DNA of 64,000 nucleotides, from assembly GCF_024679095.1 (NCBI RefSeq), contig NC_066571.1, forward strand, positions 7,818,474 through 7,882,473. The letters run 5' to 3'. A program made the translations under genes and the position numbers. The stretch is from Eriocheir sinensis. Taxonomy: Eukaryota; Arthropoda; Malacostraca; Decapoda; Varunidae. The notes below the pieces were generated by a model. That model was not told where the DNA came from. It made no database searches and saw only the letters and a program-made list of their open reading frames with translations. Shown one piece after another: positions 12,321 through 24,434 of this stretch. The stretch's first letter is position 1; the number at the start of each line of letters is the position of its first letter.

Positions 12321-12965
12321 CCCAATGACATCCGACCCAACCCTCTTCATGGCACTAAAAAAAGCTAGTGGCGTTTCTCTCTCATGGTCCAAAAATACTT
12401 ATATTGTTTTTTTTTTTTCCTCTAATGCACCAAATTTTACTTATAGGACCAAATTGGCGCTCTTTATTGCTCGTTTTCGTTCTCTCTCTCTCGTCTTTAT
12501 TTATTTTGTTATTTGTTCATTTCTTTCTGTATTTATAATTTTATCCTCTCTCTCGTCTTTATTTCTTTTTGTTATTTATTCATTTTTCCTTTCTGTATTT
12601 ATAATTTTTTATCCTCTCTCTCTCTATTTTATTTCTTTTTCTTATTTATTTATTTTTCCTTCTGAACTTTTAGCTTTTTTTTCTCTCTCTCTAAAAGGCC
12701 CCAACATCAACCCATGGCCCTACCTACCTCACTAAAGGGCTCTACGGTACAAACTGACTCTATAAATGGCCTCAAATACCCATAAATAAAGGCTCTAAAT
12801 GGCCCTATAAAATTACCCTAAATAATAAATGGCACCAAGGCACTAATATGACCCTTGGCACTGACCCTAAGAAATATAATGACCCTGAAGCGTAAAAAAA
12901 AAATGGCCCCATGGCGCTTTAATGGCCCCATGGCACCGTATGTTAAGTGCCCTTTATGGTAATGA
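12321..12965. repeat. GGCAC/GGCCC-rich degenerate repeat
   Basis: ATGGCAC, ATGGCCC or AAATGGCC motifs recur every 15-40 bp at 12345-12375 and 12700-12950. Between them, 12470-12690 holds three T-rich units of about 66 bp (TCTCTCTCGTCTTTATTT then CTGTATTTATAATTTT). The 136-residue plus-strand frame (12325-12735) is this repeat and has no recognisable domain. Confidence 0.7.
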
Positions 12966-13364
<399 letters not shown>

Positions 13365-13366
<2 letters not shown>

Positions 13367-13612
13367 ACACACATACTAGTAACCCTCCCTCCTTCCCCCC
13401 CTCAAAAAAAAAAATGACAATAAAACCAAAATCAGAAAATAACAAAAAAATAATAAAAAAAGATAATTGTGAAAAACTACATTATCACGCTAAGCGACGA
13501 AGTAATTTTAATGCTTTAGAGTGACGTAATTAAAAAGCTCTCCTTAATGACAGCGAGCGATGAGTTCAGGGAGGCGGAAAGGTGAGGAATGAACGCTAAT
13601 GAACGAAACTGG
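13365..13612. promoter_or_regulatory. Unique AT-rich segment with homeodomain- and CRE-like sites
   Basis: After short C and A runs the interval 13490-13590 is non-repetitive and contains GTAATTTTAATG, a TGACGTAATTA overlap (CRE-like half plus TAATTA) and CTTAATGACAG. Clustered TAAT cores resemble homeodomain sites. With no nearby gene this is only a candidate non-coding element. Confidence 0.2.
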
Positions 13613-14975
<1,363 letters not shown>

Positions 14976-15445
14976 AGGGGTAAGGTAAGGTAAGGTAAGG
15001 TAAGGTAGGAGAAGGTAAGGTAAGGTGAGGTAAGGTTAAGTAAGGGAAGATAAGCTAAGGTAAGGTAAGGTTAAGCAAGGAAAGATAAAGTAAGGTAAGG
15101 TAAGGTAGGATAAGGTAAGGTAAGGTAAGGTAGGATAAGGTAAGGTAAGGTAAGGTAAGGTAAGGTAAGGTAGGATAAGGTAAGGTAAGGTAAGGTAAGG
15201 TAGGAGAAGGTAAGGTAAGGTGAGGTAAGGTTAAGTAAGGGAAGATAAGGTAAGGTAAGGTAAGGTTAAGTAAGGAAAGGTAAGGTAAGGTAGGATAAGG
15301 TAAGGTAGGGTAAGGTAAGGTAAGGTAAGGTAAGGTAAGGTAGGATAAGGTAAGGTAAGGTAAGGTAAGGTAAGGTAAGGTAAGGTAAGGTAAGGTAAAG
15401 TGAGGTAAAGTAAGGTAAAGCAAGGTAAAGCAAGATAAGGTAAGG
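14976..15445. repeat. (TAAGG)n pentanucleotide array, ~470 bp
   Basis: TAAGG repeats with periodic TAGGATAAGG and GTTAAGTAAGG interruptions. A higher-order pattern is visible: the block GGAGAAGGTAAGG...GTGAGGTAAGGTTAAG occurs near 15007 and again near 15203. It differs from the arthropod telomere repeat TTAGG. Confidence 0.97.
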
Positions 15446-15489
15446 GAAATGAGGAGGAAAAAGTTAGTTTGAGGAAAGAGAGAAAGAGG

Positions 15490-16615
15490 AAGAATTGCAA
15501 TGAGGAGATATGGGAATGAAGGAGGAGGTGTAGAGAGGGGGAAGGAGAATGTGGGGGGGAGAAAGAAAGAGGGGAAGGGGAGAGAAAGAGAGGGGAGGAA
15601 GTTATGGGAATGAAGGAGGTGTAGAGAGGGGAAAGGATGGGATGGGGGGAGAAAGAAAGAGGGGAAGGGGAGAGAAAGAGAGGGGAGGGAGTTATGGGAA
15701 TGAAGGAGGAGGTGTAGAGAGGGGAAAGGATGGGATGGGGGGAGAAAGAAAGAGGGGAAGGGGAGAGAAAGAGGGAGGGAGTTGGGAATGAAGGAGGAGG
15801 TGTAGAGAGGGAAAGGATGGGATGGGGGGAGAAAGAAAGAGGGGAAGGGGAGAGAAAGAGAGGGAGATACGGGAATGAAGGAGGAGGTGTAGAGAGGGGA
15901 AAGGATGGGATGGGGGAGAAAAAGAAAGAGGGAAGGGAGAGAAAGAGAGGGGAGGTAGTTATGGGAATGAAGGAGGAGGTGTAGAGGTGAAAGGATGGGA
16001 TGGGGGGGAGAAAGAAAGAGGGGAAGGGGAGAGAAAGAGAGGGGAGGGAGATATGGGAATGAAGGAGGTGTAGAGAGGGGAAAGGAGAATGTGGGGGGGA
16101 GAAAGAAAGAGGGGAAGGGGAGAGAAAGAGAGGGGAGGGAGTTATGGGAGTGAAGGAGGAGGTGTAGAGAGGGGAAAGGATGGGATGGGGGGGAGAAAGA
16201 AAGAGGGGAAGGGGAGAGAAAGAGAGGGGAGGGAGATATGGGAATGAAGGAGGAGGTGTAGAGAGGGGAAAGGATGGGATGGGGGGAGAAAGAAAGAGGG
16301 GCAGGGGAGAGAAAGAAAGAGAGGGGAGGGAAATATGGGAATGAAGGAGGTGTAGAGAGGGGAAAGGATGGGATGGGGGGAGAAAGAAAGAGGGGAAGGG
16401 GAGAGAAAGAAAGAGAGGGGAGGGAATTATGGGAATGAAGGAGGAGGTGTAGAGAGGGGAAAGGAGAATGTGGGGGGAGAAAGAAAGAGTGGAAGGGGAG
16501 AGAGAGGGGAGGGAGATATAGGAATGGAGGTGTAGAGAGGGGAAAGGAGAATGTGGGGGGGGAGAAAGAAAGAGGGGAAGGGGAGAGAAAGAAAGAGAGG
16601 GGAGGGGAATAAGTC
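15490..16615. repeat. Purine minisatellite, 83-97-bp unit, 12 copies
   Basis: GTGTAGAG occurs at about 15528, 15619, 15712, 15800, 15887, 15979, 16068, 16162, 16256, 16350, 16447 and 16530. Each unit reads GGGAATGAAGGAGGAGGTG, TAGAGAGGGGAAAGGATGGG, a G run, GAAAGAAAGAGGGG, GAGAGAAAGAGAGGGGAGGG. Variation comes from GGA number, GATGGGATG versus GAATGTG, and an extra GAAA. The 533- and 471-residue minus-strand frames are translations of this array and the pentamer block. Confidence 0.97.
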
Positions 16616-16818
16616 GGTGTGCAAGATTTAGTATATTGATAAGCAAGCACCCCCAATAAGACCCCCTCCCCCTCCCCCCCTTACGAACAACCTTGGAACA
16701 CGCATGCGCAGTGAAGTCTTTCTGTTTACTTATGATGACGGAAAACCTATTTGCATTGTCTGCCCATCACTCTGGCATCGACCCGGCTGTATTTCGCCTT
16801 TGCGTGTACATTGCCAGC
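16616..16818. other. Unique segment
   Basis: Non-repetitive, moderately GC-rich sequence (CGCATGCGCAG near 16701, CATCGACCCGGCTG near 16776). CGCATGCG is a self-complementary octamer like the NRF-1 core GCGCATGCGC. There is no gene support. Confidence 0.4.
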
Positions 16819-16995
16819 GGTCCGGATACGTTTCGGGTACGGTAAGTTCGGATGCGGTTGAGTTTGGATACGGTTGGATTCGATTACGGTCGGGTTCGGG
16901 TACGGGTGTGTCCGGATACGTTTCGGGTACGGTAAGTTCGGATGCGGTTGGATTCGATTACGGTCGGGTACGGGTGTGTCCGGATACGTTTCCTT
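16819..16995. repeat. GGATACGG/GGGTACGG degenerate repeat, 68-90-bp unit
   Basis: TCCGGATACGTTTC occurs at 16821, 16911 and 16979, with GGTACGGTAAGTTCGGATGCGG and GGATTCGATTACGGTCGGG between copies. The same family resumes at 17513-17590 beyond the retrotransposon tail, so the two parts were probably contiguous before that insertion. Confidence 0.85.
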
Positions 16996-16999
16996 TCTT

Positions 17000-17510
17000 T
17001 GTTTTTTTTTTTACAGTAAAGGAAGCAGCTCAAAAAAAAAAAAAAATAAAAAAAAAAAAAAAAAATAAAGCCCGCTAATCACTGCCCTTATAAATGAGAG
17101 TACAGATGATGAGTGGGCCAGAAGGGAGGTTGACTGCGAGTGGAGAGGTGTCTTGACCCCCCCCCCCCTTGAAAGAGGTCAAGTCGTAGGCAGGAGGAAA
17201 TACAGACGAAGGAAGGCTGTTCTAGAGTTTACCAGCGAAAGGGATGAAAGAATGCTTCTGCTGGTTAACTCTTGCATAAGGGATTTGGACAGTAGAGGGA
17301 TGAGCTAGAGTAGAAAGTCGAGTGTAGCGGGGCCGTGAGAGGGGGGGGAGGCATGCGGTTAGGAAGTTCAGAAGAGCAGTCAGCATGAAAATATCGATAG
17401 AAGATAGAAAGAGAGGCAACATGGCGGCGGAATTCAAAAGGTAGGAGACTGTTAGTAAGAAGAGAGTTGATGAGACGAAGATCTGCGCCTTTGAGTCTAT
17501 ACTGAGTTTG
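17000..17510 (-). pseudogene. Non-LTR retrotransposon ORF2 C-terminus and 3' end, broken
   Basis: Read on the minus strand, 17505-17350 encodes RLKGADLRLINSLLTNS and then HVASLSIFYRYFHADCSSEL. After a frame change at the 8-G run 17341-17348 it continues RPRYTRLSTLAHPSTVQIPYA and HSFIPFAGKL. A TAG stop at 17222-17224 follows, where relatives usually have a Trp before NSLPSSVFPPAYDLTSFK; a 12-C run at 17157-17168 shifts frame again before RHLSTRSQPPFWPTHHLY. This order is typical of the region after the reverse transcriptase in crustacean LINE ORF2 proteins. A 3' UTR-like segment with AGCGGGCTTTAT and a T/A-rich end follows to about 17000. It is 5'-truncated, has at least two frameshifts and one nonsense codon, and is inactive. 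Clade not assigned. Confidence 0.8.
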
Positions 17511-17640
17511 GATCGATACGGTTGAGTTCGGATAAGGTCGGGTTCGGATACGGATATGGTGAGTTTTCCGGATCAATACGAAGGGGCGCGGTGCTTCGGT
17601 TCACTGTCCGGATCGTAAACAGACCGCTGCGTGTGTCAAG
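17511..17640. repeat. GGATACGG repeat, right part
   Basis: GGATCGATACGGTTGAGTTC, GGATAAGGTCGGGTTC and GGATACGGATATGG continue the pattern of 16819-16995. It fades into unique sequence by 17600 (GATCGTAAACAGACCGC). Confidence 0.75.
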
Positions 17641-18125
17641 GAAACGGAGGAGGAAGAGGAGGAGGAGGAGGAGGAGGAGGAGGAGGAGGAATTAGCGAGG
17701 AAGGGAGTGGTAGATTGGAGGAATGGCCGGGGAAGAGGAGAATGAGAATGAGGAAGATGAGGACGAATTAGGAAGAAGAAGAAGAAGAAGGAGGAGGAGG
17801 AAGAGGAGGAGGAGGAGGAATTAGCGAGGAAGGGAGTGGTAGATTGGAGGAATGGCCGGGGAAGAGGAGAATGAGGAAGATGAGAACGAATTAGGAAGAA
17901 GAAGAAGAAGAAGAAGAAGAAGAAGAAGAAGAAGAAAAAGAAGAAGAAGAAGAGGAGGAGACAGAAAAGAAGGAGATTGAGAGTATAAACGAAGAAGAAA
18001 AAGAGGAAGAAAAGAGGAAAAGGAAGAAGAAAAAGAGAATGAGGAAGATGAGGACGAATTAGGAAGAGGCGGCTGATGAAGAAGAAGAAGAAGAAGAAGA
18101 AGAAGAGGAGGAGGAGGAGACAGGA
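17641..18125. repeat. (GGA)n/(GAA)n minisatellite, ~129-bp unit
   Basis: ATTAGCGAGGAAGGGAGTGG occurs at 17691 and 17820, followed both times by TAGATTGGAGGAATGGCCGG and GAATGAGGAAGATGAG. A third, partial copy (GAGAATGAGGAAGATGAGGA) lies near 18034. Unit length is set by variable (GGA)n and (GAA)n tracts (17645-17690, 17895-17955, 18077-18120). Confidence 0.92.
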
Positions 18126-18480
18126 AAGAACAAAGGGAATGGGAGTATAAAAGAAGAAGAAGAAGAAGAAAAAAGAGAAAAAAGGAAGAAGAAAACGAAT
18201 GAAACTGGAAAGGAAAGGAAAAGAAAAAGGAAAGATTAGAAGCATAAAAGGAGGAGGAGGAAGAAGAACAAGACTACGAAGATGAAGATGAAGAACAAAA
18301 AGAAAAAGATTAAGAACATGAAATAGAACAAAAGCAAGACGAGGAAGACGAGGAGGAGGAGGAGGAGGAGGAGGAGGAGGAGAACGTCGCTATCAAAAGT
18401 CCCGTTACTCCCCCTCCTCCCCGCCTCCAGCATCCCATCTCCCATCACACTTCAGGGCCGAGAAAACACATTCAGATCAC
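18126..18480. repeat. Polypurine (GAA)n/(GGA)n tail
   Basis: GAA-rich sequence runs to about 18345 and (GGA)n to 18382, then a short C-rich unique segment. No gene. Confidence 0.85.
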
Positions 18481-18800
18481 TTCCAGATGCTACGTGGCCC
18501 CGCCCCATCCTCTCACCCCCCCCCCCCCACCCATCACCCATCTCTGTCTCCCATCACCTGTTCCTTCCCCCTATCATCTTCCACCCAGCATCATTTCACC
18601 TTTCCTCCCCTTCATTACCTCCTTTCCCTTATTCTCCATCTACTTCTTCTTCTTCTTCTTTTTCTTCTCCTTCTTCTTCTTCCTAAAACGTATTCCACAA
18701 CCAGATGTCATTTTACAACCTACCATCTTCTCCTCTTCCCCTCCTCCTCCTCCTCCTCCTCCTCCTCCTCCTCCTCCTCCTCTTCCTCCTCCTCGCGCCT
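18481..18800. repeat. Pyrimidine-rich tract with (TTC)n and (CCT)n
   Basis: C-run at 18520, (TTC)n at 18642-18682, (CCT)n at 18735-18795. Long frames (poly-Ser, poly-Pro, poly-Leu) are repeat translations. Confidence 0.9.
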
Positions 18801-19424
18801 GTCTACCCACGACCTTGCCCTCACAAATATCGGACGGTCGTGGCCGCAATATCCCGAAACACATTCCACCGCCATGCCGCCGCCCCATCTCTCTGACCCA
18901 CTAGGCGGACCGTCGCGTGCTGGGCCGCCTCGTCCTGTCACCTGGAGAGCCCTCACCTGCGCCCGTGGACAGGTGTTGAGGATGCTGCAGGTGTGTATGT
19001 GTGGGGAGGGATGGGAGAGGGAGGTAGGGTGTGTTTCTCTTCCTGTGTTCGCTTCCTCCTCCTCCTCTTCTTGTTCCAGCCGTTTTCCTCCCCTTCCGAA
19101 AAGCGGCTGTGTAGGCTTTCTTTATAATCGGCTTTTTTTTTCGTCCTCCAGAGGTCGCACGTGTCGTTTCGCGCCGAGGTTTATGTTATTAAAATGGAGA
19201 CTTTACGCGCACCTTCTTCGCCTCCGCCTTCCTCGCCGCCTCCTCCTCCGCCGCCGCCGCCGCCGCCTCGCAACGGACTAGCAAAACTCTCCTCAAAGAT
19301 CTTGGTTATTCACAGACTAACGCACTCTCCGCCCCCCTTGCCCCCCCTCAATCCGCCCACCTCCCAGCCACCCGCCGCAGCCCATAACACTTCTCACCCT
19401 TTCAAGCGGGGTGGCGTTAAAGGG
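18801..19424. other. CpG-containing unique island
   Basis: This is one of the few non-repetitive GC-rich stretches. It has many CpG (GGACGGTCGTGGCCGC near 18831, GGCGGACCGTCGCGTG near 18903, TTTCGCGCCGAGG near 19165) and (CCG)n at 19245-19268. Frames on both strands stay open for 60-80 codons but run into poly-Glu or poly-Pro tracts, and none has a recognisable domain. It could be a 5' exon, a promoter-proximal CpG cluster or neutral sequence; I cannot decide. Confidence 0.3.
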
Positions 19425-19781
19425 GGAGGAGGAGGAGGAGGAGGAGGAGGAGGAGGAGGAGGAACAAGCAAGGAAGTGTGAGAAAGAGGAGGAGGACGAG
19501 GAGGAAGTGTGGGAAAGGAAGGATGGCTAGAAGGAGGAAGAGGAGGAGGAGGAGGAGGAGGAGGGACATGTGTCGAAGAGTGGAGGAGGAAGAGGAGGAG
19601 GAGGAGGAGGAGGAGGACAAGGAGTAAGGAAGAAATGCGGGAAGATAAAGAAAACATGAAAGGAAGAAGACGAAGAAAGAGGAGGAGGAGGAGGAGGAGG
19701 AGGAGGAGGAGGAGATAAACGACTGAGACGAAGGAAGGAAGGAAGGAAGGAAGGAAAAGAAAATGTAGAAGGGCAGTAAAG

Positions 19782-19826
<45 letters not shown>

Positions 19827-19830
19827 GAAT
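19425..19830. repeat. (GGA)n cluster, (GAAG)n and (TC)n
   Basis: (GGA)n tracts at 19425-19460, 19536-19562, 19585-19616 and 19680-19713 are separated by GTGTCGAAG or GGAAGTGTGGGAAAGG-type spacers. (GAAG)n lies at 19730-19758 and (TC)n at 19784-19823. Confidence 0.95.
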
Positions 19831-20136
19831 GGCGTCTGAGCGCATCCCAATTGACAGTCAAGGGTTATTCTACCACGCCGAAATGAGACACCTCCGCCCC
19901 CCCCACCCCCCAGCGACACCCCCAACACACACACACCCCAGCAATCACCGTCACTCCCTGCACGTTTAAATGAGGTCCCCGTCTTATGCCCCGGTCTATC
20001 CCTTCCCTGCCCCCCCTCCAGCAAGCCCCCCCGCACACACCCTCACCCCCCCGGCCCCCCATTAACGAGACAGCGCCAGATTACATGCTGTACCCAAGTC
20101 TTTACGTCGCTTCCTTATGCCTCTCGAGAGCTTTTG

Positions 20137-20196
<60 letters not shown>

Positions 20197-20229
20197 CGGG
20201 GGAGTGAGTCGTTCATTCCCGGTGTGTAG
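19831..20229. repeat. C-rich unique sequence and (GT)n
   Basis: C-rich, partly CpG sequence (19860-20110) is followed by (GT)n at 20140-20194. Short frames here carry no domain. Confidence 0.85.
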
Positions 20230-20790
20230 TGCCTGCCTGTTAAGTAAAGTTTTCTACCTGTTGTGCTTTCATTAAGGTGAGCTACGTGTGTGTACAGGTG
20301 AGATAGATGTAGATAGGTAGATAGATAAATAGATAAAGAGCCTTCGTTAATTAATTTTGGGGGTACCTGAAGAGCAATTCATTCCTACCTGTTCTGCTTT
20401 CATTAAGGTAAGATACAGGTAGATAGACAGATGTAGATAGGTAGATACGATAAATAGATAAAGTGCCTTCGTTGTAGAGATATCAGCAGATTAATTAATT
20501 TTGATGGTACCTGTACAGCAATTCATTCCTACCTGTTCTGCTTTCATTAGGGTAAGATAGGCGTGTCCAGGTGATAGACAGATAGATAGATAGAGAGATA
20601 AATAGATAGAGAGAGTAAAATACCTTCCTTTAAGTCTTTTGGTGTAGATAAATATAAGGTGTTCCTACCTGTTGTGCTTTCATTAAGGTGAGGTACACGT
20701 GTCCAGGTGATAGATAGATAGATAGACAGATAGATAAACAGGTAGATATAGAGGAAAGTACCGGTACCTTCATTTCCCTTATACCTAAAG
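20230..20790. repeat. 131-146-bp tandem repeat with internal (GATA)n
   Basis: GCTTTCATTAAGGT (or TAGGGT) occurs at about 20265, 20396, 20540 and 20686 (spacings 131, 144, 146). Units start TACCTGTTSTGCTTTCATT, pass through AGGTAGATAGACAGATAGATA and end GCCTTCGTT...TTAATTAATTTTG...GGTACCTG. Confidence 0.92.
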
Positions 20791-21286
20791 AGTAATGCAA
20801 TCTATTTATACATGTTCAGCAGGTAAAAAAAAAAGTAGAGGTCAAAAGAAAAAAAGAAAATCAAGGGTCAAAAAGAGGTCAAAAAAATAAAAAAAGGTCA
20901 AAGAGAGGTCAATTTTGAGTGTAATATATATAAAAAAAAAGCACATCACATTATTTTTCTTACATTAATGAGGGGTGACGCGTCCAGGTAAGGCAGATAC
21001 CGGTATATAGAAAGATCAAGACAGATATAGATATAGTAACCTTCCCAGAGTGATATCGTCAAAATAATATTAATATCGCGTGTAATATCTGATAGCAAGG
21101 CGGCAATCCAATTAGTCAGAGGCGCGGACAGGTATTTACAGTCACCTATCAATCACACCTGTCTGTTTATATCTCCGTTATCACCTGTGTGGGCGTTGCG
21201 GGGTGGAGGAGGTGGAGGTGGTGGAGGAAGAGGAGAAGGAGGAGGAGGCAGGATCGAGGGTGTTGGTGATGATAATGCAATGACTG

Positions 21287-21288
<2 letters not shown>
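20791..21288. other. Mixed sequence with AGGTCA motifs and (GGT/GGA)n
   Basis: 20830-20920 holds five GGTCA cores in an A-rich background. 20940-21180 is unique (TATCGCGTGTAATATCTG near 21072). 21200-21250 is GGA/GGT-rich. No coding. Confidence 0.55.
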
Positions 21289-21361
<73 letters not shown>

Positions 21362-22110
21362 TCACTCCGTTTTAAAATGTCGCCGAGTCAGACGGTCAGG
21401 AAGGAAGGCCGGAGAGGTAAGGGTACTGTGGGGGGAAAAAAAACAAGAAAAAAAAAGAAAAACACCGGGCTGCCCTCAACTTGTTTTACGCACATTCACT
21501 GCTCTCTCTCCAACTATATCATTTCACTTAATCTTATTCACAAACTAATTAAAACAGATTAAATTGTGCCACTTTTCATAATATTATCCAGACTTTTCTT
21601 TATTTTTTGTCATATTTTTTTACTTACAATATATTCCATCAGTTTCTTCATGTTTACCTCTCTCTCTCTCTCTCTCTCTCTCTCCAATTATCATTTATTT
21701 TACTATCTCATCACTTTATCAAGCTTTTCTCTCAATGTTCTTTCCCTTTTTTTCCTCCCCTCTTCCCTCCCTTCGTCATCATGCTTTCTCTTCCTTCCTA
21801 TCATCTTCTTTCCTCTTCCTTTCCTTCACCTATTTACTTCTCTTACTTTCCTCTTACTTTCCTTCTAAGCGACTTGTCTACTTAACACTACCAACGACTT
21901 TTATCTTAATTTAATAGTAGTTTTTTTTTAATATATCTTTTTTCCCACTTCTCAAAATCAGGTCACGTATTCCTCTCACGGGATTAAGGAAGACAAGTTT
22001 TTCAATCACCATTTTTTTAATCTTTTAATTTTACGTTTATTTTTTTCTATTTTTTTTTCTCTCGTTCAATCTGTTTATATATTCATAGGAAGGAGCTCGA
22101 ATCAAAGACA
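21289..22110. repeat. (CA)n tract then T-rich low complexity
   Basis: (CA)n 21289-21360, a purine segment to about 21470, then T- and TC-rich sequence with (TC)n at 21659-21685 and T runs near 21921-22055. No gene. Confidence 0.9.
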
Positions 22111-22130
22111 GGAATAAGATTAGAGAAAAA

Positions 22131-22437
<307 letters not shown>

Positions 22438-22498
22438 CATTAACCAAGACTACCATTAAAACATTACTTCACTCCTGTATATCAAATTAAGTCACAGT

Positions 22499-22515
22499 AT
22501 AATAATAATAATAAC

Positions 22516-22596
<81 letters not shown>

Positions 22597-22745
22597 GCAA
22601 TAGGACAAAAAATATATAGAGAAGAAAAAAATATATGAAGGAAAAAAAAAATAAATAAACGAACCAGGAAGAGGAAGAAAAAAAAGAAAAAGAGGAGGAG
22701 AAGGAAGAGGAAGAAGAAGAAGAACAACAACAACAACAACAACAA
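22499..22745. repeat. (AAT)n, A/GA-rich tract and (AAC)n
   Basis: (AAT)n with one AAC interruption at 22499-22596 (about 33 repeats), A-rich sequence, GGAAGA repeats at 22690-22722 and (AAC)n at 22723-22745. Confidence 0.97.
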
Positions 22746-22918
22746 TCATCAATAGGAGGAACCAATCAAGGAATCAAGCAATTCTGTGGAAGTTAAATAA
22801 AAAAAAATAGAAAATTAGAGAAGATAAAAAGAACGAAAAAAGAATAAGGAATAAATAGAAAAAGTAAAAAAAAAAAGAAAAAAAAGGAGAATGGGACACA
22901 AAAGCAGGCAACCACAAC

Positions 22919-22978
<60 letters not shown>

Positions 22979-23576
22979 CATTTTTCCCTCCTTCCCTTCC
23001 TCCTCCTCCTCCCCTTCTCTACCCCTCTTTTTTTCCTTCTCTCATTCTATATTTCTTTCCTCATCCTTTCTCTTCCCTTTCTCTTCCTCCTTGCCCTTCT
23101 TTCTCTCTCTCTCCCTTTCCCTTCATCCCTTCACCTTAACTCTCTTTCCTAACTCTTACAATTTTGTCCTATCCCTTCGTCTTTTTCCCCTCATCTTCCC
23201 TTTTCTTCCCCTTCTCTCCTTCTATCACGTTCCCCTCTTCCCATTCTCTTCCCTCGTTTCCTTCATCTCCCGTTTCCTTGACCTTTCGTTCTCTCTCTTT
23301 CTCTCTTTCTACATACTCTTTTCCATTTTTTTCTTCCCCTCTTCCCTCCCTTTCCTCCCTATCATCTTCTTTCCTCTTCCTTTCCTTCGGCTATCTATTT
23401 CCTCTTACTTTCCTCTTCTCTTCCTCTCTTAATTGCCTCTTTCCTTAGTTTCTTTATCCTCTTCCCCTCCTCCCAATAACCTCCTCTTCCTCCTCCTCCT
23501 TTTATGGTCCAGAAGTGAGGGGAAGGAAAGGGAAGGTAAGGGGAAGAGAGGGAAGGAAAAAAGATGGGAGGGGAAG

Positions 23577-23625
<49 letters not shown>

Positions 23626-23640
23626 ATGGATGGCGGAGAC
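22746..23640. repeat. A-rich, (CT)n, pyrimidine-rich, then purine (GA)n
   Basis: A-rich to 22890; (CT)n 22922-22975; TTCC/TCTTCC-rich sequence 22985-23505, in which TCATCTTCTTTCCTCTTCC recalls 21800-21820; then GGGAAGG repeats and (GA)n 23581-23623. Nothing gene-like. Confidence 0.9.
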
Positions 23641-23708
23641 AAGGAGAGAGAGAGGGAAGGAGAGAAGTGAGGGTAAGAGGGAGTGAGGGGATGAAGGAGG
23701 GGAAGGAG

Positions 23709-23750
23709 GGGGAATCGAACCCAGTGTCCTACTTACCACGATGCCACAGT
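23709..23750 (-). repeat. tRNA-like remnant (SINE head or tRNA pseudogene)
   Basis: On the minus strand the sequence reads TGGCATCGTGG (RNA polymerase III A-box-like, 23737-23747), a short spacer, then GGGTTCGATTCC (B-box consensus GGTTCGANTCC, 23711-23722). The two boxes are only about 14 bp apart, against 30 or more in a real tRNA, so the anticodon arm is missing. No cloverleaf can form. It is best read as a deleted tRNA pseudogene or the head of a tRNA-derived SINE. Confidence 0.45.
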
Positions 23751-23780
23751 GAAGGAGAATTGGGGTGCGAACGAACGAAC

Positions 23781-24245
23781 ACACACCCCAACCACCACCA
23801 CCACCACCATCATCATCACCATCATCACCTCCATGATTACCATCGTTATCATTGCCGTCATCACCACTGCCAACTCCTCCTCTTTCAACACCTCCCCCCC
23901 CCTCCTCCTCCTCCTCCTCCTCCTCCTCCTCCTTCTTCGACGCCATCACTGCTTTTACCATTATCCCATTTATATCCTCCTCCTCCTCCTCCTCCTCCTC
24001 CTCCTCTTCCTCCTCAGCATCATGACCGCCATTACTGTCTCTCTCTCTCTCTCTCTCTCTCTTTATTATTTTTATTTCTCGATGTTATCACCACAGTTTA
24101 TGTTATTACCACCACCACCACAAACTACCACAATCACCATCACCACCATCACTACCACCACCACCACCACCACCACTTCAACAACAACAACAACAACAAC
24201 AACAACCAATACGAACATCTCATCCATGCTAAAACGGGTACCAGC

Positions 24246-24314
<69 letters not shown>

Positions 24315-24420
24315 TAGGGGTGAGGGAGCAACGCACACAGCAATATTACACACACACATACACGCACACACACACACACACGGACATGTGCCGCTCATCT
24401 TCTCAATTGAACAAACGACA
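23781..24420. repeat. (CCA)n/(CAT)n, (TCC)n, (TC)n, (ACC)n, (AAC)n, (GA)n, (CA)n cluster
   Basis: (CCA/TCA)n 23787-23835, (TCC)n 23898-23933 and 23976-24016, (TC)n 24040-24061, (ACC)n 24107-24176, (AAC)n 24179-24205, (GA)n 24248-24306 and (CA)n 24349-24380. At least seven different motifs lie within 640 bp. The 294-residue plus frame is their concatenated translation. Confidence 0.95.
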
Positions 24421-24434
24421 ATGCGGTGTGACAG

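Noticed and set aside
14976..15445. Telomeric repeat
   Set aside because: The pentamer is TAAGG (CCTTA), not the arthropod TTAGG (CCTAA), and the block is internal.
15055..16656. Minus-strand open frame of 533 codons
   Set aside because: It is the translation of the (TAAGG)n pentamer (repeating LTLPY) and the 92-bp minisatellite. No start context, domain or codon bias supports a gene, and an overlapping 471-codon frame exists for the same reason.
20830..20920. Nuclear receptor response element from clustered AGGTCA motifs
   Set aside because: The motifs lie in an A-rich degenerate repeat (AGAGGTCAAAA) with irregular spacing, so composition explains them.
23433..24317. Plus-strand 294-codon His/Pro/Asn-rich frame
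   Set aside because: It concatenates at least six different microsatellites; each homopolymer block equals one tract.
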